Below, one piece after another: positions 18,433-27,359 of a stretch of DNA of 50,064 nt (positions within the stretch are counted from its first letter, which is position 1; each line of letters opens with the position of its first letter). Origin of the DNA: Hyphomicrobiales bacterium (GTDB taxonomy: Bacteria > Pseudomonadota > Alphaproteobacteria > Rhizobiales > Rhizobiaceae); contig UCJH01000034.1 in NCBI GenBank assembly GCA_900472785.1, forward strand, positions 1 through 50,064, in the 5' to 3' direction. The notes below the pieces were generated by a model. The model saw only the letters and a program-made list of their open reading frames with translations. It was not told where the DNA came from and made no database searches. The position numbers and the translations under genes were made by a program.

Positions 18433-18458
18433 GGAACATTTTGACCAAATCTTGCGTT
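18433..18458 (+). promoter_or_regulatory. EcfG-type promoter
   Basis: GGAAC (18433-18437), 17 nt, CGTT (18455-18458), 29 nt before the BA14K-type ATG at 18488. A good consensus match. Confidence 0.6.
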
Positions 18459-18487
18459 TCAATGGCAAATCTACGTCAGGAACGCCG

Positions 18488-18802
18488 ATGTCGCAGCTCG
18501 GAAAATTAACGGCAAAACTCGCCATCACAGCTTTGGTACTCGGCTCGTCCTTCGCGACAGCCAGGGCATTTCAACTGAGTGAACTTCCAGCTGCTTCAAA
18601 TTCCTCATCAACCGCGGTTTCCTTCGCTCAAAGCGGAAACGGCCAAACGACTTTCGGTGGAATTCTCTCACCCCGCGAAGTGCGACACGTCCAGTGGTGC
18701 GCAACGCGCTACCGAAGCTACCATGCTACAAACAACTCATTTGTCGCGAGATCCGGTGGGCGTCAACAATGTCGGTCACCATTTGGCGTTGCAGCCTGGT
18801 AA
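18488..18802 (+). CDS. BA14K-family secreted protein
   Basis: This 104-aa protein has an N-terminal signal peptide (basic start, ITALVLGSSFATARA, about residues 12-27). The C-terminal BA14K-type motif is VRHVQWCATRYRSYHATNNS and ends in a paired Cys (QQCRSPF). The family is named after a Brucella immunoreactive protein and is common, small and cell-envelope associated in Rhizobiales. The two cysteines probably form a disulfide. I chose ATG 18488 because the signal begins there. An EcfG-type promoter lies directly upstream. Confidence 0.85.
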   Translation: MSQLGKLTAKLAITALVLGSSFATARAFQLSELPAASNSSSTAVSFAQSGNGQTTFGGILSPREVRHVQWCATRYRSYHATNNSFVARSGGRQQCRSPFGVAAW

Positions 18803-18911
18803 AATAGCTGGAAGCGTCCGTTGGCCGCGCGTGCGGGGTAGAGGATGCCAACAATCGCAGTCTTTGTATGACGCACCCATCATCGCCCGCGGTTCTTGCG
18901 CTTGCAGCCCC

Positions 18912-18942
18912 GCATACCTACCTCGATATTAAGTAGGTATGC
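18912..18942 (+). promoter_or_regulatory. Perfect 10-bp inverted repeat before the pseudo-protease gene
   Basis: GCATACCTAC (18912-18921) and GTAGGTATGC (18933-18942) are separated by 11 AT-rich bases. It ends 13 nt before ATG 18956, next to the ribosome site AGTAGGTAATC, which repeats the GTAGGT core. It could be an operator or an mRNA hairpin controlling translation. Confidence 0.5.
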
Positions 18943-18955
18943 AGAGTAGGTAATC

Positions 18956-19860
18956 ATGGATCAAGACATCATTCGACGTTCGGTTGTCGCGGTGTGTACA
19001 AGAATTCCGGACGACGCATTTACCGCGCGAACGCTTGGAACAGCTCGAGAGGGCAGTGGTGTTGTGATCCCTGGAGATGGTCTGGTTCTCACGATCGGTT
19101 ACTTGCTGACCGAAGCTGAAGAAGTTCGGCTCACCACTTACGATGGCCGTCTCGTTCCTGGTCACGCACTTGCTTATGATCAGGAAACTGGTTTCGGCCT
19201 CATACAGGCGTTTGACAAGCTGGATTGTCCTGCGCTTTATTTCGCGAACACAGTCTCAGCAAAGCTTGGGGATGCGGTCCTCGCCGTCGACGGATTTGGA
19301 CAATCAACCCAGGCGCAACTTGTCGCAAAGCAGGAATTCGCGGGCTACTGGGAATACCTTCTGGAAGAGGCACTTTTCACAGCACCAGCACACCCATACT
19401 GGGGTGGTGCGGCATTTGTTGATCAGGATGGTGCGCTGTTGGGATTGGCTCGCTCAAGCTGGAGATGAGCAGGAAAGGCGAGACGTCGCTCATCAATATG
19501 GTGGTGCCGATTAACCTGCTTTCGCCTATTCTCGATGACCTTCTGACGCGCGGTAGGGTGCAAAAGCCGGCACGGCCTTGGCTCGGCGCTTTTACAGCAG
19601 AAAGCAACGGCGATGTCATTGTTCTCAGCGTGTCGCCCGAAGGACCGGCTGCGAAAGCTGGCCTGAAAGGTGGAGACGTCATATCAGAAGTTCGCGACGA
19701 AGAAGTCGGCGGTCTTGCCGATTTTTACCGTCAGGTCTGGAAAAGTGGCCCGGCTGGCGCGGAAATTCCAGTCAGGGTGCTGCGCGACGGGCGCGAGACC
19801 TGGCTCAGAGTTAAGTCCGCGGATCGGAATAGCTTCTTGAAGCGACCTCAGCTCCAATAG
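18956..19860 (+). pseudogene. Trypsin-like (S1C/HtrA fold) protein with PDZ domain, frameshifted and lacking catalytic residues
   Basis: ATG 18956 gives 170 codons of a trypsin-like fold, then a stop at 19466. The next frame (GSLKLEMSRKGETSLINMVV) continues the family sequence through a PDZ domain (VLSVSPEGPAAKAGLKGGDVI, about 220-290) to 19860. One missing base near 19442-19447 explains the break; the whole would be about 300 aa. The usual HtrA histidine segment is replaced by VLTIGYLL, and the serine loop (GNSGGP in proteases) reads HPYWGGAA. So even the repaired protein should not be a protease but perhaps a peptide- or protein-binding scaffold. There is no signal peptide. Confidence 0.75.
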
Positions 19861-20067
19861 TGTTTCTCAAATTGATGTCTCCGGCCGTTGCTGGAAACAT
19901 CAATGTAGATCTTTGGACGTGACGTGGAGAGATATTATCTTTTTTTCAATAGCTTATGATTCTCAGATAGCCGCAATTATGAACAATCACGCAAGCCGTT
20001 CGAGTGTTTGGTTCCGAGTTGCGTCGAAGAGTCAGCAACCCAGCTGCGCGCCGTCGAGCCGCTATTT

Positions 20068-20090
20068 AAAAATCCCGCCGGGAAATTTTT
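20068..20090. terminator. Possible bidirectional terminator
   Basis: AAAAATCCCG-C-CGGGAAATTTTT is a near-palindrome with A and T runs at its ends, between the convergent genes ending at 19860 and 20121. The hairpin loop would be tight, so this is tentative. The rest of 19861-20120 holds only an 8-bp inverted repeat, ATTGATGT...ACATCAAT, at 19871-19904. Confidence 0.35.
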
Positions 20091-20120
20091 GATGCATCGG
20101 CTGGCCACGTCGTCCAATTC

Positions 20121-20825
20121 CTATGGCTCCAACCCCGCGCAGCGCGCCGTGTTGCGGATATGGGTTTCCATTTCCAGTCGCGCGCCGGCCGGATCGTTGG
20201 CGCGCAAGGCCGCGATGATGCGGCGGTGTTCGGCGATGGATGCATTCATCCGTGCTGGATCGGTAATCGGGATCGGCTGGCGCTGGGTGGCCGTCAACTG
20301 CTCGTGAACAGTCCGATAGAGAGAGCGCAACATGGCGTTGCTACAGGCGGAAGCGATGATGGCGTGGAACTCCAGATCCGCCTCGACATTGGCCAGCAAG
20401 TCCTGCTTCGCCCACCCCTCCTCCATCTGCCGCGTCGCCCGCTCCATCTGATCGAGTTGGCTAGCCATCAGGCGGCCAGCCGACAGGGCGGCAATCTGCC
20501 CTTCCAGCATGATGCGCGTCTGGAAAACATCGAAGACCGAGTAGCTATCGGAATAGGGCCATGGTCCCATGTGATTGGATGCCGAGGACGGGCCGCCGGA
20601 CACAAATGTTCCCCGCCCCGCTTCCGTTTTGAGCAGGCCCAGTGTTTCCAAGGTCAGCAGCGCTTCCCGCAGCGAGGCGCGGCTGATCCCGAATTTCTGC
20701 GAAAACTCCCGCTGCGACGGGATCTTCTCGCCCGGCTTAAGGCTGCCGTTCTGGATCATGCTCTGGATTTCGCGGGCGACGGATTGCGGCACCAGTGTCT
20801 TGTTCAGCATTGCGTATTCTTCCAT
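20121..20825 (-). CDS. GntR-family (FadR/FCD-type) transcriptional regulator
   Basis: This 234-aa protein has an N-terminal winged helix (about 10-75: SLKPGEKIPSQREFSQKFGI, then SRASLREALLTLETLGLLKT, then GRGTFV) and a C-terminal all-helical FCD ligand domain with the metal/ligand histidines expected of the group (DLEFHAIIASACSNAML and EHRRIIAAL). I chose ATG 20825 (MEEYAML); a TTG at 20915 would add 30 unlikely residues. It diverges from the transporter genes starting at 21000, with a strong palindrome between, so it most likely represses them and itself until a pathway substrate binds. Confidence 0.9.
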   Translation of the reverse strand: MEEYAMLNKTLVPQSVAREIQSMIQNGSLKPGEKIPSQREFSQKFGISRASLREALLTLETLGLLKTEAGRGTFVSGGPSSASNHMGPWPYSDSYSVFDVFQTRIMLEGQIAALSAGRLMASQLDQMERATRQMEEGWAKQDLLANVEADLEFHAIIASACSNAMLRSLYRTVHEQLTATQRQPIPITDPARMNASIAEHRRIIAALRANDPAGARLEMETHIRNTARCAGLEP

Positions 20826-20929
20826 CTGCCCCGGCGAGGTGGCTCCCGCAATTTGGCGAAATGCCCAATCTCGCGCCAAGTCTATTTTATCGACACCACG
20901 TCTTGCAATTGCCAAACAGGCATGCTTCT

Positions 20930-20960
20930 TTGGTCTTACTGGTCTGACCAGTTAGACCAA
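20930..20960. promoter_or_regulatory. 31-bp palindromic operator for the divergent GntR regulator
   Basis: TTGGTCTTACTGGTC (20930-20944), central T, GACCAGTTAGACCAA (20946-20960). The arms match at 14 of 15 positions. The inner TGGTCTGACCA fits the TGGT-N3-ACCA pattern of FadR-type regulators, and the outer TTGGTCT/AGACCAA repeats the half-site, so two dimers might bind. It lies between ATG 20825 (minus) and ATG 21000 (plus). Confidence 0.75.
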
Positions 20961-20999
20961 TCGTAACCGTGTTAATGCCAAAAAATCAAGGGGAACCTC

Positions 21000-21809
21000 A
21001 TGAAAGCGCTGACACTTATTACCTCCACCATTCTGTCCGGCCTTGTGGCCGCAGCAACCTTCACCACATCCGCGACCGCAGCTGATCTGACCGTCGGCGC
21101 GAATATCGGCAACGTGCCGTGGGAATTCCAGGACGCTTCCGGCAAGACGGTCGGTTTCGAAATTGACCTGGTGACGGAAATTGGCAAGCGGCTCGGCAAG
21201 TCGGTCGAGTTCGTCAACATCCCGTTCAACGGCCTGTTCTCGGCTGTCCAGTCCGGCCGCATCAACATGGCGGTGTCGTCGATCACCATCACCGAGAAGC
21301 GGCTGGAATCCGTGACCTTCGCGCAGCCCTATTATGACAGCGACCAGTCGCTCACGGTCACGGCAACCAGCGGCATTACCGGCCTTTCCGGCCTTTCCGG
21401 CATGGAAGGTAAGGTCGTCGGCGTCGATACCGGCTCGACCGGCGACATGTGGGCCACCAACAACACCGCGCAGTACAAGCTCGGCGAAATCCGCAAGTTC
21501 GAAGGTCTATCGCCGGCCATGCTCGATCTCATGGCAGGTCGCATCGACGGTTATATCAGCGATATCCCGGCCCTGCTCTACTACGTCAAGGACAAGCCGG
21601 ACCTGAAGGTGGTCGAGCGCATCACCACCGGCGAGAAGTATTCGGTCATGTTCAACAAGGACGATCCTCTCGCCAAGGAAGTCAACGACGTAATCTCAAC
21701 GCTGAAGAAGGAAGGTTTTGTCGCCAAGCTGCATGAAACCTGGTTCGGCGCCAAGGCCGAGGACACGACCTCGACCGTGATGGTCATGGATATGCCGGCC
21801 GCCAAGTAA
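21000..21809 (+). CDS. ABC transporter periplasmic binding protein, polar amino acid (family 3) type
   Basis: This 269-aa protein has a Sec signal peptide (about 1-27, ending ATA). The mature part is the SBP_bac_3 fold, with the typical [20 protein letters not shown] (substrate pocket edge), [15 protein letters not shown] and [15 protein letters not shown] segments. It captures an amino acid or related small zwitterion in the periplasm. ATG 21000 follows AAGGGGAACCTC. First gene of the five-gene plus operon 21000-26014. Confidence 0.92.
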   Translation: MKALTLITSTILSGLVAAATFTTSATAADLTVGANIGNVPWEFQDASGKTVGFEIDLVTEIGKRLGKSVEFVNIPFNGLFSAVQSGRINMAVSSITITEKRLESVTFAQPYYDSDQSLTVTATSGITGLSGLSGMEGKVVGVDTGSTGDMWATNNTAQYKLGEIRKFEGLSPAMLDLMAGRIDGYISDIPALLYYVKDKPDLKVVERITTGEKYSVMFNKDDPLAKEVNDVISTLKKEGFVAKLHETWFGAKAEDTTSTVMVMDMPAAK

Positions 21810-21877
21810 GCTGGGCCATTCCGTGATGGCGGTACGCCCGCACCGCCATCACCTCTACAGCGATCGCCGGTGGCCTC

Positions 21878-22552
21878 ATGAATCTGCTCAATACCTTCTT
21901 CAACATCCCGATCCTGATCGACACGTTTCCGCTTCTTCTGTCGGGACTGCTGGTCACGCTGGAAATCGGCGTTACCAGCATCATTGCCGGCCTGATCGGC
22001 GGCCTGTTTCTGGCGCTCGTCCGGCTGTATGGCCCCGGACCGACGCCCTTTCTCGCCAAGATCTACATCGACATCTTCCGTTCGATCCCGCTGCTAGTGC
22101 TGCTGATCGTCGTCTACTATGCCCTGCCCTTCGTCGGCATCCGCTTCTCCCCGTTCGTCTCCGCTGTCGTGGCGCTGACGCTGGTATCTTCCGCCTATAC
22201 CGCCGAAATCTTCCGCGCCGGCATCGAGGCCATTCCACACGGCCAGTTCGAAGCCTCGCAGGCATTGGGACTTTCGCCACGCCACATGATGGTCGACGTG
22301 ATCCTGCCGCAGGCGATCAAGATCGTCATTCCGCCGCTCACCAACAACTGTATCAACGTGCTGAAAGACACGGCGCTCGCATCCGTCGTCGCCATGCCGG
22401 ACCTCCTGAAGCAGGCAACCCAGGCACAGGCGCTCTCCGCCAACCCCACGCCGCTCATCGGCGCCGCACTGATCTATATCGCCCTGCTCTGGCCGCTGGT
22501 CAGCATCGTGGCACGGCTGGAAAAACGCTTCGGCAGGGAGAAGCGCCCATGA
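21878..22552 (+). CDS. ABC transporter permease, HisM/GlnP type
   Basis: This 224-aa inner-membrane protein has about five hydrophobic helices and the ABC coupling motif [24 protein letters not shown] (about 125-150), which docks on the ATPase. The N-terminal [15 protein letters not shown] is the start of the polar amino acid permease domain. It starts at ATG 21878, 68 nt after the binding protein. Its stop overlaps the next start (ATGA). Only one permease is present, so the channel would be a homodimer. Confidence 0.93.
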   Translation: MNLLNTFFNIPILIDTFPLLLSGLLVTLEIGVTSIIAGLIGGLFLALVRLYGPGPTPFLAKIYIDIFRSIPLLVLLIVVYYALPFVGIRFSPFVSAVVALTLVSSAYTAEIFRAGIEAIPHGQFEASQALGLSPRHMMVDVILPQAIKIVIPPLTNNCINVLKDTALASVVAMPDLLKQATQAQALSANPTPLIGAALIYIALLWPLVSIVARLEKRFGREKRP

Positions 22553-23286
22553 GCCCGATCATCATGATCAGCAACCTGAAAAAGGCCTACGGGATCTTCA
22601 CCGTCCTGCATGGCATCGATCTCGATATTTCCGAGGGCGAGGTCGTCTGCGTCATCGGTCCATCGGGTTCAGGAAAATCGACACTGATCCGCTGCATCAA
22701 CCGGCTGGAGGCCTTCTCCGATGATAGCAGTATCGTAGTCGACGGCGTCACGGTCGGGCCGGGCAAGGCGCTGGCGAAGGTGCGCGCCGAAGTCGGCATG
22801 GTGTTCCAGTCGTTCAACCTCTTTCCGCATCTGACGGTGCTCAAAAACGTCATGCTGGCACCGATGCGGGTGCGCGGCACGAAACCGGCGGAAGCCGAGC
22901 GCAAGGCACGCGAACTGCTGGCCCGTGTCGGCATCGAAACCCAGGCGGAGAAATATCCCGGCAAGCTTTCCGGCGGCCAGCAGCAGCGCGTGGCGATTGC
23001 TCGTGCGCTTGCGATGGAGCCCAAGGTTATGCTGTTTGATGAGCCGACGTCGTCGCTTGATCCGGAAATGGTGGGCGAAGTGCTGGACGTGATGAAGACG
23101 CTTGCCGGCACCGGCGTCACCATGGTCGTCGTCACCCATGAAATGGGCTTTGCCCGCCAGGTGGCCGACCGGGTCATCTTCATGGATGGCGGCCGCATCA
23201 TCGAACAGGGCACACCGACCGAAATCTTCGACAATCCCAAGGAGGAGAGGACGCGCAGCTTTCTGCGCGCCGTTCTCGATCACTGA
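22549..23286 (+). CDS. ABC transporter ATPase, GlnQ/HisP type
   Basis: This 245-aa nucleotide-binding subunit has Walker [10 protein letters not shown] (about 39-47), Q-loop [13 protein letters not shown], signature LSGGQQQR, Walker [14 protein letters not shown] and the switch His in VVTHEMGFA. All are intact. ATG 22549 overlaps the permease stop by 4 nt. It energises uptake of the ligand caught by the 21000-21809 protein. Confidence 0.95.
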   Translation: MSPIIMISNLKKAYGIFTVLHGIDLDISEGEVVCVIGPSGSGKSTLIRCINRLEAFSDDSSIVVDGVTVGPGKALAKVRAEVGMVFQSFNLFPHLTVLKNVMLAPMRVRGTKPAEAERKARELLARVGIETQAEKYPGKLSGGQQQRVAIARALAMEPKVMLFDEPTSSLDPEMVGEVLDVMKTLAGTGVTMVVVTHEMGFARQVADRVIFMDGGRIIEQGTPTEIFDNPKEERTRSFLRAVLDH

Positions 23287-23315
23287 GAAAAACAAAATCG
23301 GGTCTGGAGGACCAC

Positions 23316-24596
23316 ATGCCGAACCAAGATACATCCGCAACAGGCGCGCTGGATATCGATTTCGTCCGCAGCCAGTTTCCCGGCCTTTCCCATGGCTGGA
23401 CCTTTTTCGACAATGCCGGCGGATCGCAGATCCTGAAACGCGCCGTCGAGCGGATCAACACGTTTCTCTATGACAAGAATGTCCAGATCGGCGGCAGCTA
23501 CGAGGTCTCGCAGGCGGCCGCAAAGGCGCTCTATGAGGCTCGCACCGCGGCAATGCATCTCGTCAATGCGTCGCGACCGGAAGAAATCGTCTTCGGCAAC
23601 TCGACGACGGCGCTATTGCAAAACCTCGCCCGTGCCATGACGAGCCAGCTCACACCCGGCGACGAGATCATCGTCACGATCGCCGACCATGAATCCAATA
23701 TCGGTCCTTGGGACAAGTTGCGCGATGCCGGCATGGTCATCAAAACCTGGCCGCTCAACAAGGACACCTATACACTTGATCTTGCCGATCTAGAACCGCT
23801 CATGACCGAGCGCACGAAACTCGTCTGCGTCACCCATGTCTCGAACATCCTAGGCTCCATCAACCCCGTGCGCCAGATTGCCGATTTCGTCCATGAAAGG
23901 GGCGCGCTGATCTGCGTGGATGCCGTCGCCTATGCGCCCCACCGCACGGTCGACGTTCAGGCCTTCGATGTCGATTATTACGTTTTCAGCCTCTACAAGA
24001 CATATGGGCCGCACTATGCGCTGATGTACGGCAAGTACGATCATCTTCTGGAGCTGGATACGCTCTACCATTATTTCTACGGCAAGGACAAAGTGCCCGG
24101 CAAGCTGGAGCCCGGCAACCCGAACTACGAACTCGCCTATGCCACCTGCGGTATTGTCGACTATCTCGGCGAACTCGGCGAAAAGGCCGGCGAGACGGGA
24201 TCGACGCGCGAAAAGATCGTCGCGGCTTACAGTGCGATCGCCGTACAGGAAAATGCCCTTGTCGAGCGTCTTCTGACCTATCTGCGCGGTCGTAACGACT
24301 GCCGCATCATCGGCCACAGCGCCAATCGCGACGGCACCCGCATCCCAACCATCAGCTTTATCTTCGACGGCCGGGATTCGGCGGAAATCTGCAAGGCGAT
24401 GGATGCACATCGGATCGCCATTCGGTTTGGCGACTTCCACTCGCGGCGTCTAGCCGAATATCTGGATCTCACCGAGAACAACGGCATGGTCCGTGTCTCG
24501 ATGGTCCATTACAACACGATCGAGGAGATCGACCGGATGACGAAGGCGCTGGACGCGATCCTGGGATCGACCGCCGGCTCCCCCACCGCCGGCTGA
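23316..24596 (+). CDS. Class V aminotransferase-fold PLP enzyme, cysteine desulfurase-like
   Basis: This 426-aa enzyme starts at ATG 23316 behind TCTGGAGGACCAC. It has the fold type I features of class V enzymes: FFDNAGGSQ near 30, IADHESNIGPW (His125 stacking on PLP), VDAVAYAPH (Asp202 holding the pyridine N) and SLYKTYGPH with Lys228 as the PLP lysine. The DNAGGSQ start is typical of the cysteine-desulfurase-like subgroup of unknown substrate rather than IscS/SufS. In this operon it probably acts on the imported compound or its hydantoinase product, for example C-S or C-N cleavage or transamination. Which reaction cannot be told. Confidence 0.88.
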   Translation: MPNQDTSATGALDIDFVRSQFPGLSHGWTFFDNAGGSQILKRAVERINTFLYDKNVQIGGSYEVSQAAAKALYEARTAAMHLVNASRPEEIVFGNSTTALLQNLARAMTSQLTPGDEIIVTIADHESNIGPWDKLRDAGMVIKTWPLNKDTYTLDLADLEPLMTERTKLVCVTHVSNILGSINPVRQIADFVHERGALICVDAVAYAPHRTVDVQAFDVDYYVFSLYKTYGPHYALMYGKYDHLLELDTLYHYFYGKDKVPGKLEPGNPNYELAYATCGIVDYLGELGEKAGETGSTREKIVAAYSAIAVQENALVERLLTYLRGRNDCRIIGHSANRDGTRIPTISFIFDGRDSAEICKAMDAHRIAIRFGDFHSRRLAEYLDLTENNGMVRVSMVHYNTIEEIDRMTKALDAILGSTAGSPTAG

Positions 24597-24613
24597 TCAA
24601 CCGGAGAGACCGC

Positions 24614-26014
24614 ATGCCCTTCGACACGATCATCCGCAACGGCACCGTTGTCACAGCAAGCGATACCTTCCGGTGCGATGTCGGCATTCGAGACGGTCGT
24701 ATCTCGGCCATGGCCGAGAGCCTCACCGATGCGCCGGAAATCATCGACGCCAGTGATCTCTACGTCATGCCCGGCGGTATCGACAGCCATGTACATATTG
24801 CGCAACCATCTGGAGACGGCATCATCATGGCCGACGATTTCGCCAGCGGTACGCTGTCCGCGGCCTTTGGCGGCAACACGACGATCATGCCGTTCTGCCT
24901 GCAGGAAAAGGGCACGACGCTCAGGGAAGCGCTGAAAGACTATCACGCCAAGGCGGATGGCGAATGTTACATCGATGTCAGCTTCCACATCATCGTCTCC
25001 GACCCGACAAGCTATGTTCTTGGCCAGGAACTCCCTGCCCTTGTCGAAGACGGGTACACCTCGATCAAGGTCTTCATGACCTATGAAAACCTGCGCCTGC
25101 ACGACGACGAAATCCTGGCGACGCTGGACAGCGCCCGGACTTCCGGCGCGCTGGTCATGGTTCACTGTGAGAACGAAGATGCCATCCGCTTCCTGATCGG
25201 CCGCCATGAGGCCAACGGCGAACTTGCTCCGAAATATCACGCGACGAGCCGGCCGGTCGCGGCCGAACGGGAAGCAACCCACCGTGCGCTTTCGCTCGCC
25301 GAAATCGTCGATACGCCAATCGTCGTTGTCCATGTCTCAAACCGCGAGGCGATGGAAGAAATCCAGCGGGCGCGCGGGCGCGGCAGCAAGGTGGCCGGCG
25401 AAACCTGCCCGCAATACCTGATGCTAACCGCAGACGATCTCGATGCCACCGAACTGGAAGGAGCGAAATTCGTCTGCTCGCCGCCACCGCGTGACAAGGC
25501 AAGCCAGATAGCCTGCTGGGAGGGATTGCAGAACGGCACGTTCGACCTGTTTTCCTCCGACCACTGCCCGTTCCGCTACGACGACGACACCGGAAAGCTC
25601 AACGAGAAGGGCAAGAGAAACTTCCGCTGGATCCCGAACGGCATTCCCGGTGTGGAGACACGGCTGCCGATCCTGTTTTCGGAGGGCGTGGGCAAAGGCC
25701 GGATCGATCTCAACCGGTTTGTTGCGCTGTCGTCCACCAACCACGCCAAGCTCTATGGCCTCTATCCGCAAAAGGGCACGATCGCCATCGGCTCGGACGC
25801 CGATATCGTGCTCTGGGACCCGAAGAAATCCGTTGTGATCACCAACGACATCCTCCACCACGGCGCCGACTATACCCCGTATGAGGGTCTGCAAGTCACC
25901 GGCTGGCCCGTGCGGGTGATGGTGCGTGGCAAGACGGTGACGGATGGCGAGAAACTCGTTGTTGCCAAGGGGGCCGGCACCTATCTGGAACGCGCTCGCT
26001 CGACACTGTTCTAG
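24614..26014 (+). CDS. Dihydropyrimidinase/hydantoinase (cyclic amidohydrolase)
   Basis: This 466-aa binuclear zinc amidohydrolase opens cyclic ureides such as dihydrouracil or 5-substituted hydantoins. All metal ligands are visible: His59 and His61 (DSHVH), Lys152, carboxylated in the family (SIKVFMTY), His184 (VMVHCEN), His240 (VVVHVSN) and Asp316 (SSDHCPF). Tyr157 in MTYEN matches the conserved substrate-contact Tyr. ATG 24614 follows CCGGAGAGACCGC, 17 nt after the aminotransferase stop, so it is the last gene of the operon. There is no N-carbamoyl amidase (the usual next step) in the window. Specificity is unknown. Confidence 0.92.
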   Translation: MPFDTIIRNGTVVTASDTFRCDVGIRDGRISAMAESLTDAPEIIDASDLYVMPGGIDSHVHIAQPSGDGIIMADDFASGTLSAAFGGNTTIMPFCLQEKGTTLREALKDYHAKADGECYIDVSFHIIVSDPTSYVLGQELPALVEDGYTSIKVFMTYENLRLHDDEILATLDSARTSGALVMVHCENEDAIRFLIGRHEANGELAPKYHATSRPVAAEREATHRALSLAEIVDTPIVVVHVSNREAMEEIQRARGRGSKVAGETCPQYLMLTADDLDATELEGAKFVCSPPPRDKASQIACWEGLQNGTFDLFSSDHCPFRYDDDTGKLNEKGKRNFRWIPNGIPGVETRLPILFSEGVGKGRIDLNRFVALSSTNHAKLYGLYPQKGTIAIGSDADIVLWDPKKSVVITNDILHHGADYTPYEGLQVTGWPVRVMVRGKTVTDGEKLVVAKGAGTYLERARSTLF

Positions 26015-26165
26015 GCTCCATACTCAATCGAACCACCGCCTCGACACCGCAGGATAGCGTGAACAGCTATCCAACGGTCAGCATCGAAAACCCCGACACG
26101 GGCGCATTGCGACCAAGCAGATGAGTTTTTACAGCTGGCCGCAATGCATGGAATTTCGCAGGCGA

Positions 26166-26466
26166 CTATGCGGCCTTTGCCTTTACCGTGGTCTTGCTGA
26201 TCGACGTCACCGCGAGGTTGGTAAGCTTGTTGTTGCTTGCCTTTCCTCGTCTAGTATTTCGCTCAGAAGCTTGTGGGCTTCATCGTGGCCAGATCCTTCG
26301 CCCATTCCCGAAGTGGATCCTAGCGGGCAATCTGGTAGTGTTCCACGGCTTGGCAGGTGGCCAGAAGTCCGGCGTCGAGCGCGGTCCCCTCGGCCTCTTC
26401 TATCAATCCATCGGCTTCCTTGAGTAGGCCTTCTACGGCATCGCATTTTTCACCCGATGGATTGAT
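26166..26466 (-). pseudogene. DUF892 (YciE-like, ferritin-like) remnant with several frameshifts
   Basis: Reading the minus strand in shifting frames gives NPSGEKCDAVEGLLKEADGL, then EGTALDAGLLATCQAVEHYQ, REWAKDL, HDEAHKLLSEILDEE and NKLTNLAVTSINKTT, ending at a TAG at 26166. This is the C-terminal two-thirds of a YciE-type stress protein. At least two indels and a stop after QIAR break it. Its upstream end meets the SDR remnant at 26466. Confidence 0.8.
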
Positions 26467-26717
26467 CAGATCCGGGCGCCGCCCGTCGCATCGATCATCC
26501 GCCTGTTAGTCCACTGCGCATCATTCGACGCCAAGAAGGCGACCACATCGGCGATTTGTTCGGCACGGCTAGCACGCAAAAGATTTAGGGGGCCTCGGCG
26601 CTAGCGCCGACGTCCGGCCATTCGGCATTCATGTCCATCTCGGTGACGCCTTGCATGACAGCATTGGGTGTGATCCCGCGGGCCGCGAACTCGGGCGCCA
26701 GTGCCAAGGTTATCTGC
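26466..26717 (-). pseudogene. C-terminal remnant of a short-chain dehydrogenase/reductase
   Basis: The minus strand reads LALAPEFAARGITPNAVMQG, then TEMDMNAEW and, after a break, AEQIADVVAFLASNDAQWTN and MIDATGGARI to a TGA at 26466. That is the last 80 or so residues of a classical SDR, including the conserved LASD-like and ID-GG ends. The cofactor and catalytic parts are missing. Confidence 0.75.
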
Positions 26718-27359
26718 TAGTGCTGTTTACCGTGCTTCGCCACTGGCTAATCCGACTGCCGGCTTTCAAGAACTCGATCAGGTCCTGTTAATGGCCGAAA
26801 CGACGGCGCAAAGCTGCCATGACCACACACTTATTTGCCTTTAACAGATTGGAACCGCTGCTCCATATGATTGCAGCCTTAAGAAGATTCGCGGGTATTT
26901 GATATTGTTGCGATTTTGCGAGCGCTCATCGCTCATTGCGCCGCTCTTTTTTAGTTCCCCCAGCGCCGGGGACGCTGGCGCAAAATCGCAACCCGAGCGT
27001 CCTCGAGATCTCGATTCCCCACATGCCCGCCTGAACGGCGCGCACCGATAGACCGATCTTCAGCACACTAAAGCTGGACTTCGATTCGCAAGATCGTTAG
27101 GCAAACCGGTCATAGCCGGCAGGTTGTTCGCTACTTCTTGAAGGGCCTTTCGTCGATGTCATTGAACAGCGCAGCTTCCAGCCATGGCTCTCAACATCTG
27201 TCTAATGTGCAGACACCATGACGCGTCTATGACTTCCGGGGGCATGGTTGTCTTGGTGCTTGGAAGGAGAGCTGGGCAGACCACTGCAAATTTTTTACAG
27301 CCCAAACGAATTACTGGTGTCTATCGACGCACATTGCAGCCGACCCTGGCTGGGCAATT
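26718..27359. other. Gene-free, remnant-rich stretch
   Basis: No frame here has both a start signal and recognisable family sequence. Short minus-strand pieces (for example AALFNDIDERPFKK ending near 27140) look once-coding but I could not assign them. Together with the two remnants on its left this makes about 1.3 kb without an intact gene. Confidence 0.5.

Noticed and set aside
21823-22548. Long frame fused in front of the GlnQ-type ATPase
   Set aside because: This stretch is the permease gene read in the wrong frame; the ATPase has its own ATG at 22549 overlapping the permease stop.
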